The notes under the pieces: generated by a model
The model's input: only the letters and a program-made list of their open reading frames with translations
What the model was told of the DNA's origin: nothing
Database searches by the model: none
NCBI GenBank assembly: GCA_964569055.1
Contig: CAZMSZ010000030.1
Span: forward strand, 1-34,073
Reading direction: 5' to 3'
From: JAWLGW01 sp964569055
Lineage (GTDB): Bacteria > Planctomycetota > J058
DNA length: 34,073 nt
Translations under genes and position numbers: made by a program
Shown here: piece by piece, positions 17,552-24,763 of the stretch
Position numbering within the stretch: position 1 is the stretch's first letter
How the letters are laid out: each line of letters starts with the position of its first letter

Positions 17552-18316
17552 TCAGCGCGACTCGCGCACGAGCAGGGTCGGATCGAGCTGCGGCAGGATC
17601 CCGAGGTAGCCGTCTCGGGCGGGGTCCTCGGTGGCCGTCAGCCACGTGCCCGGAAAGGGGTCGCTCGCCGCGTCGACCCAGGTGACCGCTCCGTCGACCC
17701 GCGCCACGTTCCAGCCGTCGACGTGGTTGCCGGGGGCGGTGACGACCTCCTCCCCGCCGCGCGGCAAGACGGCCTCGTCGGCCGCGAGCGGCCAGTCGCC
17801 CGGTGAGGACGGGGTCAGCGCCCGGCGGGTCCAGCCGTAGGAGACGTCCTCCAGCTCGATGCCGGTCGGCGCCTCGCCCTCGCCGCCCGACAGCCAGGCG
17901 CGCTGCGCGGCGCGGACCTCGGCCGGGAGCGAGCGCCGACGGGTCATGGAGGGGCACAGCAGGTCGCCGGGCTCGTCGAGGTACCCGCCGCTGAGGAGGA
18001 GCCGCCACACCCGCGGCCCGTCGGGGGTGGCGAACGCGCCGTCGAGCTCGCCTGGGGCGCGCGCGTGAGGGAAGGCGCCGGCGTGGTCCGCGGCGTAGCC
18101 GGCCGCGGCCTGATGCACGCGGCGGAGGGCGTCGGCGCAGGCCACGCGCGCCCGGAGCTGGCGCCGCCGGTCGAGCTGCGGCACCACCCAGGCCCCGAGC
18201 AGCGTGAGGCCGATCGCGAGCGCCGCTCCGACGCCGAGCACGATCACGACGGTGCGGCCGGGGACCCGCCCAGGGCTCGGCTCGCCGGCCGCGGCGGGAG
18301 GTTCGACTGGGTCCAT
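17552..18316 (-). CDS. Membrane-anchored protein with pilin-associated H-X9-DG motif
   Basis: 254 residues. A short cytoplasmic N-terminus and one transmembrane helix (residues 22-48) lead to a helix (RQLRARVACADALRRVHQAAAGYA), then FP, and LLLSGGYLDEPGDLLCPS, the layout of the pseudopilin-like proteins abundant in Planctomycetota and relatives. H198 and D208-G209 form an exact H-X9-DG signature near the end, in a WNVARVDGAVTWV context. It lacks the GFTLIE prepilin peptidase site, so it is probably an uncleaved membrane protein rather than a processed pilin. Function is unknown. The ATG at 18314-18316 is 61 bp from the divergent phosphodiesterase gene. Longer in-frame starts would overlap that gene. 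Confidence 0.75.
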   Translation of the reverse strand: MDPVEPPAAAGEPSPGRVPGRTVVIVLGVGAALAIGLTLLGAWVVPQLDRRRQLRARVACADALRRVHQAAAGYAADHAGAFPHARAPGELDGAFATPDGPRVWRLLLSGGYLDEPGDLLCPSMTRRRSLPAEVRAAQRAWLSGGEGEAPTGIELEDVSYGWTRRALTPSSPGDWPLAADEAVLPRGGEEVVTAPGNHVDGWNVARVDGAVTWVDAASDPFPGTWLTATEDPARDGYLGILPQLDPTLLVRESR

Positions 18317-18366
18317 GGCGGCGTAGTGTGACCCCTGGCCGCGGGAGCGGGAAGCCCCGCGGCGGC

Positions 18367-18372
18367 TATCAT
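18367..18372 (+). promoter_or_regulatory. Candidate -10 hexamer TATCAT
   Basis: TATCAT ends 5 bp before the GTG start of the phosphodiesterase gene. It matches the near-leaderless arrangement seen elsewhere, although the spacing is at the short end. Confidence 0.3.
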
Positions 18373-18377
18373 GCGGC

Positions 18378-19559
18378 GTGCTCCCTCGCGTCCTGCTCGC
18401 CTGCGCCCTCGGGCTCGCGTGCGCCCTGCCCGCCGCGGCCGCCCCTGCCCGCCTGCGGGTCGTGTCGTTCAACGTGTGGGGGCTCCCCGCCGGGCTGGCG
18501 GAGCACCGGCCGGCGCGCATCGCGCGGATCGGACCCGCCATCGCGGCGCTCCACCCGGACGTGGTGCTCCTGCAGGAGGTGTGGCGCGCCGAGGACGGCG
18601 AGCGGCTGCGGGCCGACCTGGCCGCCGCGGGCCTGACCCACGCGCTGCACGTCGACGAGGGCTTCTTGGGGTCGGGGCTGCTGCTGGTCTCGCGCTACCC
18701 GCTCGAGTCGACCCGGTTCACGCCGTTCGAGGCGACCGGCAAGCCCCACAAGCCGTTCCACGGCGACTGGTACGCGCGCAAGGGGGTGGTCGTGGCGCGG
18801 GTCACCACGCCCGCGGGCGTGGTGCTGCTCGCGGACACGCACCTGCACGCCCGCTACGGGACCGACGAGTACCTGCCGGTGCAGACGGCGCAGGCGCTGC
18901 AGGTGGTCGAGGCCGTGGGCGACCTCGGGGTACGCCCGCCGACCTTGGCGGGGGACCCGGCGCGGCCGCCGCTCGTCCTGACGGGCGACTTGAACTCGCG
19001 CTGGGGCAGCCTCCCGCTGCGGCTGGTGCTCGGCGGCGCGGCGCTGCGCCCGGTGGACCCGGACCTCGGGATCGATTGGATCCTGGTGCGCGACGGCGGC
19101 GCGCTGCGAGTGCGCGTGCGGAAGGCGGCGGAGGTGTTGACCGAGGCGGTGGACCTCGGCGAGGGCGTCCGCGCGCCGCTCTCCGACCACCCGGCGGTGC
19201 TCGCGGACCTCGAGCTGCTGCCGGCGCCGGCTCCGGCCGGCGCGCCTGCGCCCGAGTGGCCGGCGCTCGCCGCCGAGGCCGACGCCCTGCTGGCCGCGGC
19301 CGAGGACGCCAGCGCCCTCGCCGCGCGCCGCGCACGACGGCTGGCCGTGCTGCTGCTGCTCGCCACGGGGGCCGCGTTCGCGCTCGGCCGGCGCCGGCGC
19401 GGGGACGGCCAGCGCCGCCGGCTCGGCTGCCTGGGCGGCCTGGTCGTGATGGCGCTGCTCCACGCCGCCGTGTGGGCGCTCTACCTCGGCGCGGTCTACG
19501 AGCCGCAGCTCCAGGCGGGGCTGCGCGCGGCGCGGGCGCGGCTCGCTACAGGGCCGTGA
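18378..19559 (+). CDS. Neutral-sphingomyelinase-like endonuclease/exonuclease/phosphatase protein
   Basis: 393 residues. A signal-peptide-like N-terminus (residues 1-22) is followed by an EEP phosphodiesterase domain: N32 in SFNVWGLP, E67 in VVLLQEVW, then ADTHLHARYGTDEYLPVQTA, TGDLNSRWGS, IDWILV and the catalytic SDHPAVLADL. The WGLP/HRPARIARIG opening and the THLHA-Y segment followed by a QAL helix are closer to neutral sphingomyelinases than to DNA repair nucleases. Two hydrophobic segments (about 326-340 and 354-375) occur near the C-terminus, as in eukaryotic nSMase1. A role in phospholipid or sphingolipid head-group cleavage is inferred. The GTG start is favoured by the signal peptide. 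The 3' end overlaps the convergent gene by 14 bp. Confidence 0.8.
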   Translation: MLPRVLLACALGLACALPAAAAPARLRVVSFNVWGLPAGLAEHRPARIARIGPAIAALHPDVVLLQEVWRAEDGERLRADLAAAGLTHALHVDEGFLGSGLLLVSRYPLESTRFTPFEATGKPHKPFHGDWYARKGVVVARVTTPAGVVLLADTHLHARYGTDEYLPVQTAQALQVVEAVGDLGVRPPTLAGDPARPPLVLTGDLNSRWGSLPLRLVLGGAALRPVDPDLGIDWILVRDGGALRVRVRKAAEVLTEAVDLGEGVRAPLSDHPAVLADLELLPAPAPAGAPAPEWPALAAEADALLAAAEDASALAARRARRLAVLLLLATGAAFALGRRRRGDGQRRRLGCLGGLVVMALLHAAVWALYLGAVYEPQLQAGLRAARARLATGP

Positions 19560-20376
19560 ACGTCGAGGAGGAGGCCGCGACCGGACGAGCGCGCCGCGAG
19601 GCGCGCCGGCGCCGGCGCGCGCGTCGCTCGGCGCCGCTGTCGAGCCCCGAGGCCTCGAGATCGGGCTCCGGGTCGAGCGCGCCGAGGGAGGAGGTCGTGC
19701 TCTCGAGCGCGAAGTCGAGCACGTCGGGGACGTGGGGCTCCCAGCGGGCGGCGACCTCGATCGGCTCGGAGCCGCGCTCGGGGAGCGCTGCGGCGGCCGG
19801 CGCGCTGTCCACCTCCCAGTCGCTGCTCGAGCCCACCTCGAGCACGCCCGAGTCGCCCAGGGAGCTGCGCCGATCGTCCCAGTCGTCGCGCAGGAACGGG
19901 TCGCCGCTGGTGGGCCGGACGCGCTCACGCGGCGCCGGCGTCGGCTCGAGCTCGAGCATCGCCGCGAGCGGGTCGCCGTCTCCCTCCTCGATCAGCTCGA
20001 GCCCTTGCTCCTCGAGGGTCGCCGGCTCGCCGCTCCCAAGGACCTGAGGACCGGGGGCGAGGCGCTCCAGGCAGGTCGCCCACGGCTCGAACGGCTCGGC
20101 CTCGGTCGAGCGGACCGGCTCGGGCTCGATCACGTCATCGCGGAAGGCGGGATCGCGCGCCGCGACCTGCCGGGCGATCGTGAGGAAGCGGGTCCCCTCG
20201 GCCGGCGACAGCACGCCCTCCCAGCGAGCGAGGGAGAACAGGCTGATCGAGAGCCCCTCGGCCAGGAGGCGCTGCTGCTCGTCGCGGATCGGGCGCAGGC
20301 GCTCCTTGGAGGGCGCGCCGAGCCGCTTGGCGAGCGCGACGAACAGACGGTCACTGAGATAGGTCGGGTTGCTCAC
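19546..20376 (-). CDS. Acidic protein with N-terminal helical-repeat module, function unknown
   Basis: 276 residues. Residues 5-75 form helices with the pattern LFVALAKRLGAPSKERLRPI, a Q-rich turn, ISLFSLARWEGVLSPAEGTR and FLTIARQ. This is the bipartite 'gl-t-eql...Q' repeat often found at the N-terminus of planctomycetal kinases, and it is related in pattern to the kinase N-terminus at 26939. Residues 85-245 are acidic, low in complexity and probably disordered. The last 30 residues hold a block of about 12 arginines, which could bind nucleic acid or membrane. The GTG start at 20374-20376 has AGGAGG 11 bp upstream. An in-frame ATG at 20407-20409 is the alternative. I do not recognise an enzymatic function. 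Confidence 0.7.
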   Translation of the reverse strand: MSNPTYLSDRLFVALAKRLGAPSKERLRPIRDEQQRLLAEGLSISLFSLARWEGVLSPAEGTRFLTIARQVAARDPAFRDDVIEPEPVRSTEAEPFEPWATCLERLAPGPQVLGSGEPATLEEQGLELIEEGDGDPLAAMLELEPTPAPRERVRPTSGDPFLRDDWDDRRSSLGDSGVLEVGSSSDWEVDSAPAAAALPERGSEPIEVAARWEPHVPDVLDFALESTTSSLGALDPEPDLEASGLDSGAERRARRRRRASRRARPVAASSSTFTAL

Positions 20377-20669
20377 GTCCTCACCTTCCTCCTGCGTTCT
20401 TTTCAGCATGTCCCCGGCCGAGCGAAAGAAAAGCACAAGCCATTGATTAACAACAACCCTGAGCCTGCGCCCGCGCCCCAGACGCCCGTGAGACGAACCG
20501 GATCTGGGACGAGCTGACGCCAGCCGGGAACACCTCGCGTCCGACTCGAGCCCGCGGGCGCCGCCCGACAGCCTCACGGTCGACGAGGGTCGTCGCGCTG
20601 AATCGAAGGAAGGTTCGGGCCTTCGTCCGTTCTCCCCCGGCGACGACGTTTCCTGACGAGGAGGCCTCC
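20377..20669. promoter_or_regulatory. Divergent intergenic region with an AT-rich patch
   Basis: This 293-bp gap separates the minus-strand acidic-protein gene from the plus-strand small ORF. Bases 20421-20460 are strikingly AT-rich for this genome (AAAGAAAAGCACAAGCC and ATTGATTAACAACAA), which suggests a promoter for the minus-strand gene with TTGTTG near 20455 as a possible -35. Nothing else recognisable lies in the rest. Confidence 0.35.
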
Positions 20670-21302
20670 ATGGCGGAGCTGCGTGACGTCTCCTTCGCGG
20701 CGCTGGCCTACCGGGCCGGCCTGATCTCGCTGCCCGAGCTGCGCCGGCTGTACGAGCGCTGCCGCGCGCGGGGCGAGTCGCTCGATGCGGCGCTGCTGCG
20801 CGCCACGCGTCGCTCGCCGGTGGCGGCCGCCGCGCGGCTGCGCGGTGGGCGCCGGGCCCCGCGGTCGTCGCGGTCGCGCCGCGAAGAGCCTGCCAAGAGG
20901 CGGCGCGCCCGCTCACGGGCGCGCCCCACGCTTCACTCGCCCGCCAGCTCGCGGCAGACCTCGATGAACGCCTCGGCCAGGGTCGGGTGGTACCAGGGGA
21001 TCCGGTACATTTGCCGCACCGTCCCGCGCAGCCGCAGCACCGCGGCCGGAATGTGGATCAGGTCGTCGGCGCGCGGGCCGATGATCTGGCAACCGAGCAG
21101 CGCGCCGCCCCCGGGCTCGGCCACGATCCGCACGAAGCCGTGCTCGGCGCCCACCACGATCCCGCGCCCCTGCTCGGGGAACCGCTTGGTGGCCTCCACG
21201 AAGGACGCCCCCCGCGCGCGCAGCTCGAGCGGCGTGGCGCCCACGCTCGCCACCGGCGGGTCGGTGAAGATCACCTCGAGGTCGGGGGTCGCCGCGTCGT
21301 AG
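20670..21302 (+). CDS. Small helical-module ORF with an unresolved 3' end
   Basis: The ATG at 20670 has an excellent GGAGG site 5 bp upstream. The first 45 residues (FAALAYRAGLISLPELRRLY, then RARGESLDAALLRA) look like the same helical module seen in the acidic protein and the kinase N-terminus. After about residue 50 the sequence becomes Arg-rich and then reads antisense through a terminator hairpin and about 370 bp into the flavoprotein gene, stopping only at 21302. Only the first 50-80 residues look like protein. The real gene may have lost its stop codon, be frameshifted, or be a decaying remnant. Treat the stated end as formal. Confidence 0.4.
   Translation: MAELRDVSFAALAYRAGLISLPELRRLYERCRARGESLDAALLRATRRSPVAAAARLRGGRRAPRSSRSRREEPAKRRRARSRARPTLHSPASSRQTSMNASARVGWYQGIRYICRTVPRSRSTAAGMWIRSSARGPMIWQPSSAPPPGSATIRTKPCSAPTTIPRPCSGNRLVASTKDAPRARSSSGVAPTLATGGSVKITSRSGVAAS
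20902..20925. terminator. Perfect 10-bp hairpin terminator
   Basis: GGCGCGCCCG, a CTCA loop and CGGGCGCGCC form a perfect 10-bp stem. It begins 7 nt past the stop of the minus-strand flavoprotein gene (20933) and is followed on that strand by the pyrimidine-rich GCCTCTTGGC. It may also serve plus-strand transcripts of the small ORF upstream. Confidence 0.65.
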
Positions 21303-22336
21303 CGCGCGAGCTCGCCCGCCGCGCCGCCGAGCGCCACGTGCGCGGCGTTGCGCCCGGCGACCTCTCCCTCGAGGTTGGCCTCGTGCAAGAGCTCGCGACC
21401 GCCGGTCGCGTCCCCGGCGACGAACAGGTGCGGGGCGCTGGCCTGCAGGCGGAAGCTCAGGTCGATCGCGTCGCGGTCGAAGCTGGCCCCGGTGGCGGCG
21501 AGGTTCAGCCCGTCGTAGGCCGGCACCCGCCCGGTCGCGTTCAGCACCAGGTCGACCTCGTGGACCGTGTCCTGGCCGTCGGCCCGGCGGCAGGTCACCC
21601 GCGCCGCGCCGCCTGGGAGCGGATCGAGCCGGGTCGGCTCGGCAGGTACGCACAGCTCGAGCTCGCGCGCGAGCGCGCGGCTGAGCTCGACGCCGGCCTC
21701 CGGGTCGCTGGCGTGCAGGAGCGGCGAGCGGCTGACCAGCACCACCCGGGTCCCGATCCGGGCCAGCCACTGGGCGAACTCGAGCCCCACGGCCCCGCCG
21801 CCGACCACCAGCGCGCGCGCGGGCGGCGCCTCGAGCTCGAACATGGCGTCGCTGTCGACGAGGCGGACCCCTGGGGGGACCGGCAACGGAAACGTCCGCG
21901 CGCGCGAGCCGACGGCCAGCACGAACGCGCGCGCGCTCAGCCGTCGGCCGGCCAGCTCGCCGGTGATCCCCTCGACCGTGTGGGCGTCGACGAAGCGCAC
22001 GTGCCCGCGGGCCAGCGCGTAGCCCGCCCGCTCGATCCCGCCCACCTTGGCGCGCTGGAACCGGCGCACGAGGTGGCGCATGCGCTCCATGTGGGCCGCG
22101 AAGTCGAGCTCGGGCGGGGCGACCCGAATCCCGAACCGGCGGGCGTCGCGGATGTCGTGGAGGCGGTGCGCGGTCTCGAGCAGGGTCTTGGTCGGCATGC
22201 AGCCGCGGAGGATGCACAGCCCGCCCAGCTCGTCGGCGCCGTCGACCGCGAGGACGCGCGCGCCGAGCCGGTGGGCCGTGGCGGCGGCCTTGCTGCCGGC
22301 CGTGCCGCAGCCGATCACGATCACGTCGTAGTCCAT
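20933..22336 (-). CDS. Dihydrolipoyl-dehydrogenase-like pyridine nucleotide-disulfide oxidoreductase
   Basis: 467 residues. The FAD fold (MDYDVIVIGCGTAGSKAA) is followed by the redox-active disulfide C41-x4-C46 in GGLCILRGCMPTKTLL, an NAD(P)-binding GGGAVGLEFAQWL, the second FAD motif LFVAGDATG, and the C-terminal dimer motif WYHPTLAEAF with the catalytic His-Glu pair. This is a class I flavoprotein disulfide reductase. Lipoamide, mercuric and other branches share these motifs, and no lipoyl, mer or glutathione genes flank it, so the substrate is open. The GGLC and WYHPTLAE variants differ from classical Lpd (GGTC, HAHPTLSE). The ATG at 22334-22336 has AGGAGG about 6 bp upstream and was chosen over far longer frames without homology. 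Confidence 0.85.
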   Translation of the reverse strand: MDYDVIVIGCGTAGSKAAATAHRLGARVLAVDGADELGGLCILRGCMPTKTLLETAHRLHDIRDARRFGIRVAPPELDFAAHMERMRHLVRRFQRAKVGGIERAGYALARGHVRFVDAHTVEGITGELAGRRLSARAFVLAVGSRARTFPLPVPPGVRLVDSDAMFELEAPPARALVVGGGAVGLEFAQWLARIGTRVVLVSRSPLLHASDPEAGVELSRALARELELCVPAEPTRLDPLPGGAARVTCRRADGQDTVHEVDLVLNATGRVPAYDGLNLAATGASFDRDAIDLSFRLQASAPHLFVAGDATGGRELLHEANLEGEVAGRNAAHVALGGAAGELARYDAATPDLEVIFTDPPVASVGATPLELRARGASFVEATKRFPEQGRGIVVGAEHGFVRIVAEPGGGALLGCQIIGPRADDLIHIPAAVLRLRGTVRQMYRIPWYHPTLAEAFIEVCRELAGE

Positions 22337-22389
22337 GCGCCCTCCTGTGCGGTAGAGCCTACGCGAGGGCGCGAACCGCGCATGGGGAG

Positions 22390-22395
22390 TAGGCT
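22390..22395 (+). promoter_or_regulatory. Candidate -10 hexamer TAGGCT, 8 bp before a GTG start
   Basis: TAGGCT ends 8 bp before the GTG at 22404 and is identical to the hexamers before the FHA and phosphomutase genes. No -35 match is evident at the expected distance. Confidence 0.45.
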
Positions 22396-22403
22396 CGGCG
22401 GCG

Positions 22404-23180
22404 GTGGACGAGCGCCTCCGACAGCTCGAGCGCGCGGCGCGCGACGCGCCGGCCGACCCGGCTCCCGCGGTGGCGCTGGCGCGCGAGTGGCTGCGCGCGG
22501 GGCGCCCGGCGCGCGCGCTGACCGCCGCGCGGGGGCACGCCGGCGAGCCCGCGGCGGACGCGGTCCGGCGCGAAGCCGCCGCCGCGCTCGCCCGGCGCCT
22601 GGAGGTCTCGTCGCTCGGCGTGAACGCCGAGGGGTTCGAGGCGTTCGCGCGCAGGGACGAGGAGCTCGTGCTCGTCCCGGCGGGCGCGTTCCTCGAGGAC
22701 GGGCCCGAGGGCGTGACCGCCGCGCGCAGCCTGCTCCTCCCCGGCGGCGTCCGCGCGCCGCTCCGTCCGGTCGCGCTCCCCGATCTCTTGATCGGCGCGC
22801 TCGCCCGCCCCGAGCCGAGGCGCGCCGTCGCGAGCGCGGCCGCGCGGGCGCTCGGCGGGCGCCTGCCGCGGCCCGGCGAGTGGAAGAAGGCCTGGCGCGG
22901 CGGCCTCCACCTCGACGGCGACGCGAGCGCCACCCGTCCCAACCCGCTCCCCGACCGGACGAGCCCCTGGGACCCCGACCCGGTCGAGCCCGACGGCGCG
23001 GTCCGCTCGCCCTACGGGCTCGAGATCGCGGCCCGCGACGCCGAGTGGCACGAGGACGCGGAGGACGAGCTGCTGATCTTCTCGGGCGACGCGGGCCGCT
23101 ACCGCGCCCCCCTCGGACGCGCGCTCGGGGCGCGCCGCGCCGCATGGCGCCTGGTGATCGAGCTGCCGCCCGACGTGTGA
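22404..23180 (+). CDS. Degenerate formylglycine-generating-enzyme (SUMF1-like) domain protein
   Basis: 258 residues. Residues 1-65 are Ala/Arg-rich helices suggesting a short TPR-like region. From about residue 88 the order of motifs follows the FGE-sulfatase fold: LVLVPAGAFLEDG, then GGRLPRPGEWKKAWRGGL (compare RLPTEAEWEKAARGG), then SPYGLEIAARDAEWHED (compare SPYGLYDMAGNVWEW). The catalytic cysteines and the GNVWEW signature are lost, so it is probably a non-catalytic ligand-binding or scaffold version. Such degenerate copies are common where FGE-like domains are amplified. The GTG start follows TAGGCT by 8 bp. The stop lies 7 bp before a 28-bp palindrome. The family call rests on motif order only. 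Confidence 0.65.
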   Translation: MDERLRQLERAARDAPADPAPAVALAREWLRAGRPARALTAARGHAGEPAADAVRREAAAALARRLEVSSLGVNAEGFEAFARRDEELVLVPAGAFLEDGPEGVTAARSLLLPGGVRAPLRPVALPDLLIGALARPEPRRAVASAAARALGGRLPRPGEWKKAWRGGLHLDGDASATRPNPLPDRTSPWDPDPVEPDGAVRSPYGLEIAARDAEWHEDAEDELLIFSGDAGRYRAPLGRALGARRAAWRLVIELPPDV

Positions 23181-23187
23181 GCCCTCG

Positions 23188-23215
23188 TGCTCGTGCTCGT
23201 GCACGAGCACGAGCA
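23188..23215. terminator. Perfect 28-bp palindrome between convergent genes
   Basis: The sequence reads identically on both strands, built from GTGCTC/GAGCAC repeats centred on GTGCAC. It fills the 44-bp gap between convergent stop codons (23180 and 23225) and can form a 12-bp stem with a 4-nt loop in either transcript. It is most simply a bidirectional terminator. Confidence 0.65.
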
Positions 23216-23224
23216 GGGAGGCCG

Positions 23225-24436
23225 CTACGCGTCGGCTGGCTCCTCGCCGCGGCGCTTGCGGCTGCCGGCGTAGAGGTCGTACAGCAGCAGGCGCCCCTCG
23301 AGGTCGCCGTTGTAGAGCGTCAGGCGGCGGCGGCTGCGCAGGCCGATCCGCTTGGCGAGGGCGGGCTCGCAGGTGAAGACCGCGCCGGTGTAGCCGGTGC
23401 AGCGGAACTTGAGGAAGTCTCCGATGCCCTTGTAGGTCGCCTCGAGCGCGGCCCGCTCGCCGAGCCGCTTGCCGTACTCCGGGTTGATCACGACCAGGCC
23501 GCGCTCCTCGGGGCCGAGCGCGGGGACGGCGGTGTCGGCGAAGTCGCACACCGCGAGCTCGAGCAGGTGCTCGACCCCCGCGGTGCGCGCGTTGTGGCGG
23601 GTCGCGGCCACCGCGGCCGGGTCGTGATCGGTGGCCACGATCGGCCCGTCGGGCCGCTTGACCCGCTCGCGGCGGGCCTCCTCCCGCAGCGCCTCCCAGT
23701 CGCGCCGCACGAACGGCAGCACGTGCATGAAGGCGAACTCGGCGGTGCGCAGCAGGCCGGGCGCGCGGCCGGTCGCGATCAGGGCGGCCTCGATCGCGAG
23801 GGTCCCGCTGCCGCACATGGGGTTGACCACGGGGCCCGCGCCGGCGTAGCCGGCGAGGCGCAGCAGCGCCGCCGCGAGCGTCTCGCGGAGCGGCGCGCGG
23901 TGCGGCTGCTTGCGGTAGCCGCGGTCGGAGAGCTTGGGCCCGGTCGTGTCGAGGGAGATCCAGGCGCGGTCTCCCTTCCAGCTCAGCCGCAGGACGGCGC
24001 CCGTCCCCTTCGTCCCCGCGTCGGGGCGCCGCCCCACCGCGGCCGCGATCCGGTCGACGACCGCGTCCTTGACCCGCTGGTTCGCGAACACCGGGTTGGT
24101 GATCGCGGGCGTGTCGACCCGCGAGTCGACGGTCAGGTAGCCGTCGGCCGGCACCAGCCGCTCCCAGGGGAGCTGCCGCAGCCGGCGGTAGAGGGCGTCC
24201 GCGCTGGGGCACGCCAGCTCGTCGAGCTCGAGCAGCACCCGGAAGGCGCAGCGCAGGTGCAGGTTCAGCCGCATGGCGTCGCGGAGCGCGCCCCGGAGCG
24301 TGACCCCGGTCGCGCGCTCGGACTCCACGCGGTATCCGAGGGCCTCCACCTCTTCGCGCACCGCAGGCGCGAGGCCGCGCGCGCAGGAGACGTGGAGGAG
24401 CCTCGGACGCGAGAGGTCGAACGGGTCGCTGGTCAC
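23225..24436 (-). CDS. THUMP-type rRNA guanine-N2 methyltransferase, RlmL/YpsC family
   Basis: 403 residues. An N-terminal ferredoxin-like and THUMP region (about 12-165, including VANQ-like PVFANQRVKDAVVDRI) precedes a Rossmann methyltransferase domain with VVNPMCGSGTLAIEAALIA (SAM loop) and VATDHDPAAVAATRHNA (acidic loop). The catalytic tetrapeptide region reads VVINPEYGKRLGE, where the usual NPPY is NPEY. It probably methylates N2 of a guanine in 23S rRNA (G2445 in E. coli). It corresponds to the N-terminal half of E. coli RlmL; the RlmK half is absent, as in YpsC-type enzymes. The GTG start at 24434-24436 is supported by a TAGCCT hexamer 6 bp upstream. Confidence 0.85.
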   Translation of the reverse strand: MTSDPFDLSRPRLLHVSCARGLAPAVREEVEALGYRVESERATGVTLRGALRDAMRLNLHLRCAFRVLLELDELACPSADALYRRLRQLPWERLVPADGYLTVDSRVDTPAITNPVFANQRVKDAVVDRIAAAVGRRPDAGTKGTGAVLRLSWKGDRAWISLDTTGPKLSDRGYRKQPHRAPLRETLAAALLRLAGYAGAGPVVNPMCGSGTLAIEAALIATGRAPGLLRTAEFAFMHVLPFVRRDWEALREEARRERVKRPDGPIVATDHDPAAVAATRHNARTAGVEHLLELAVCDFADTAVPALGPEERGLVVINPEYGKRLGERAALEATYKGIGDFLKFRCTGYTGAVFTCEPALAKRIGLRSRRRLTLYNGDLEGRLLLYDLYAGSRKRRGEEPADA

Positions 24437-24437
24437 C

Positions 24438-24456
24438 CGCCCAGGCTACCTGGGCG
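24438..24456 (-). promoter_or_regulatory. Inverted repeat overlapping a candidate -10 element
   Basis: CGCCCAGG, a 3-bp spacer and CCTGGGCG form a perfect 8-bp inverted repeat. On the minus strand its centre contains TAGCCT (24448-24443), which ends 6 bp before the methyltransferase GTG. The repeat could be an operator covering the promoter or simply a terminator-like hairpin. Confidence 0.4.
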
Positions 24457-24480
24457 AGGGCCACGCCCCGGCGACCACGG

Positions 24481-24720
24481 TCAGCCGGCGAGCAGGCCGC
24501 GCTTGGCGAGCTCCTGCTGGATCATGGCGGGGTAGGGGAGCGACGTGAGGTGGCGCTTGCACACCGGCTTGCGCAGGCTGGTGCGGCGGCCGCAGCCCGG
24601 CTCGCGGCACTTGACGGCCTCCCGCTTGTCCCAGTCGGCGACGCCGAACCCCTCGTGCTCGGCCACGCCGACCGCCTCGAGCATGCGGAATCCCTCGGCC
24701 GCCCCGTTACGACGCTTCAC
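24481..24720 (-). CDS. Small Cys/His-rich protein (79 aa)
   Basis: 79 residues. The central segment CREPGCGRRTSLRKPVCKRH contains three Cys and one His in C-x4-C-x9-C-x2-H order, a plausible single zinc site, and is followed by an amphipathic tail (AMIQQELAKRGLLAG). I do not recognise the family; a nucleic-acid-binding or ribosome-associated mini-protein is possible. The GTG start at 24718-24720 has AGGAGG 5 bp upstream, which rules out longer in-frame starts that extend through the AT-rich upstream region. It stands alone, oriented like the methyltransferase gene but upstream of it by 44 bp, so the two could be co-transcribed. Confidence 0.65.
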   Translation of the reverse strand: MKRRNGAAEGFRMLEAVGVAEHEGFGVADWDKREAVKCREPGCGRRTSLRKPVCKRHLTSLPYPAMIQQELAKRGLLAG

Positions 24721-24738
24721 CGGTGCCTCCTCTGAGTG

Positions 24739-24763
24739 GAGAACTTGAGAATTTGTTGAGAAC
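24739..24763 (-). promoter_or_regulatory. AT-rich site with three TTCTC repeats
   Basis: On the plus strand GAGAA occurs at 24739-24743, 24747-24751 and 24758-24762, the last two as TTGAGAA. This lies about 20 bp upstream of the small Cys/His-rich gene's start and is one of the few AT-rich stretches in the window. It may be a promoter with a repeated protein-binding site. The regulator is unknown. Confidence 0.35.

Noticed and set aside
20933..22336. Mercuric reductase
   Set aside because: There is no N-terminal heavy-metal domain, no C-terminal vicinal cysteine pair and no mer genes. A generic disulfide reductase call is safer.
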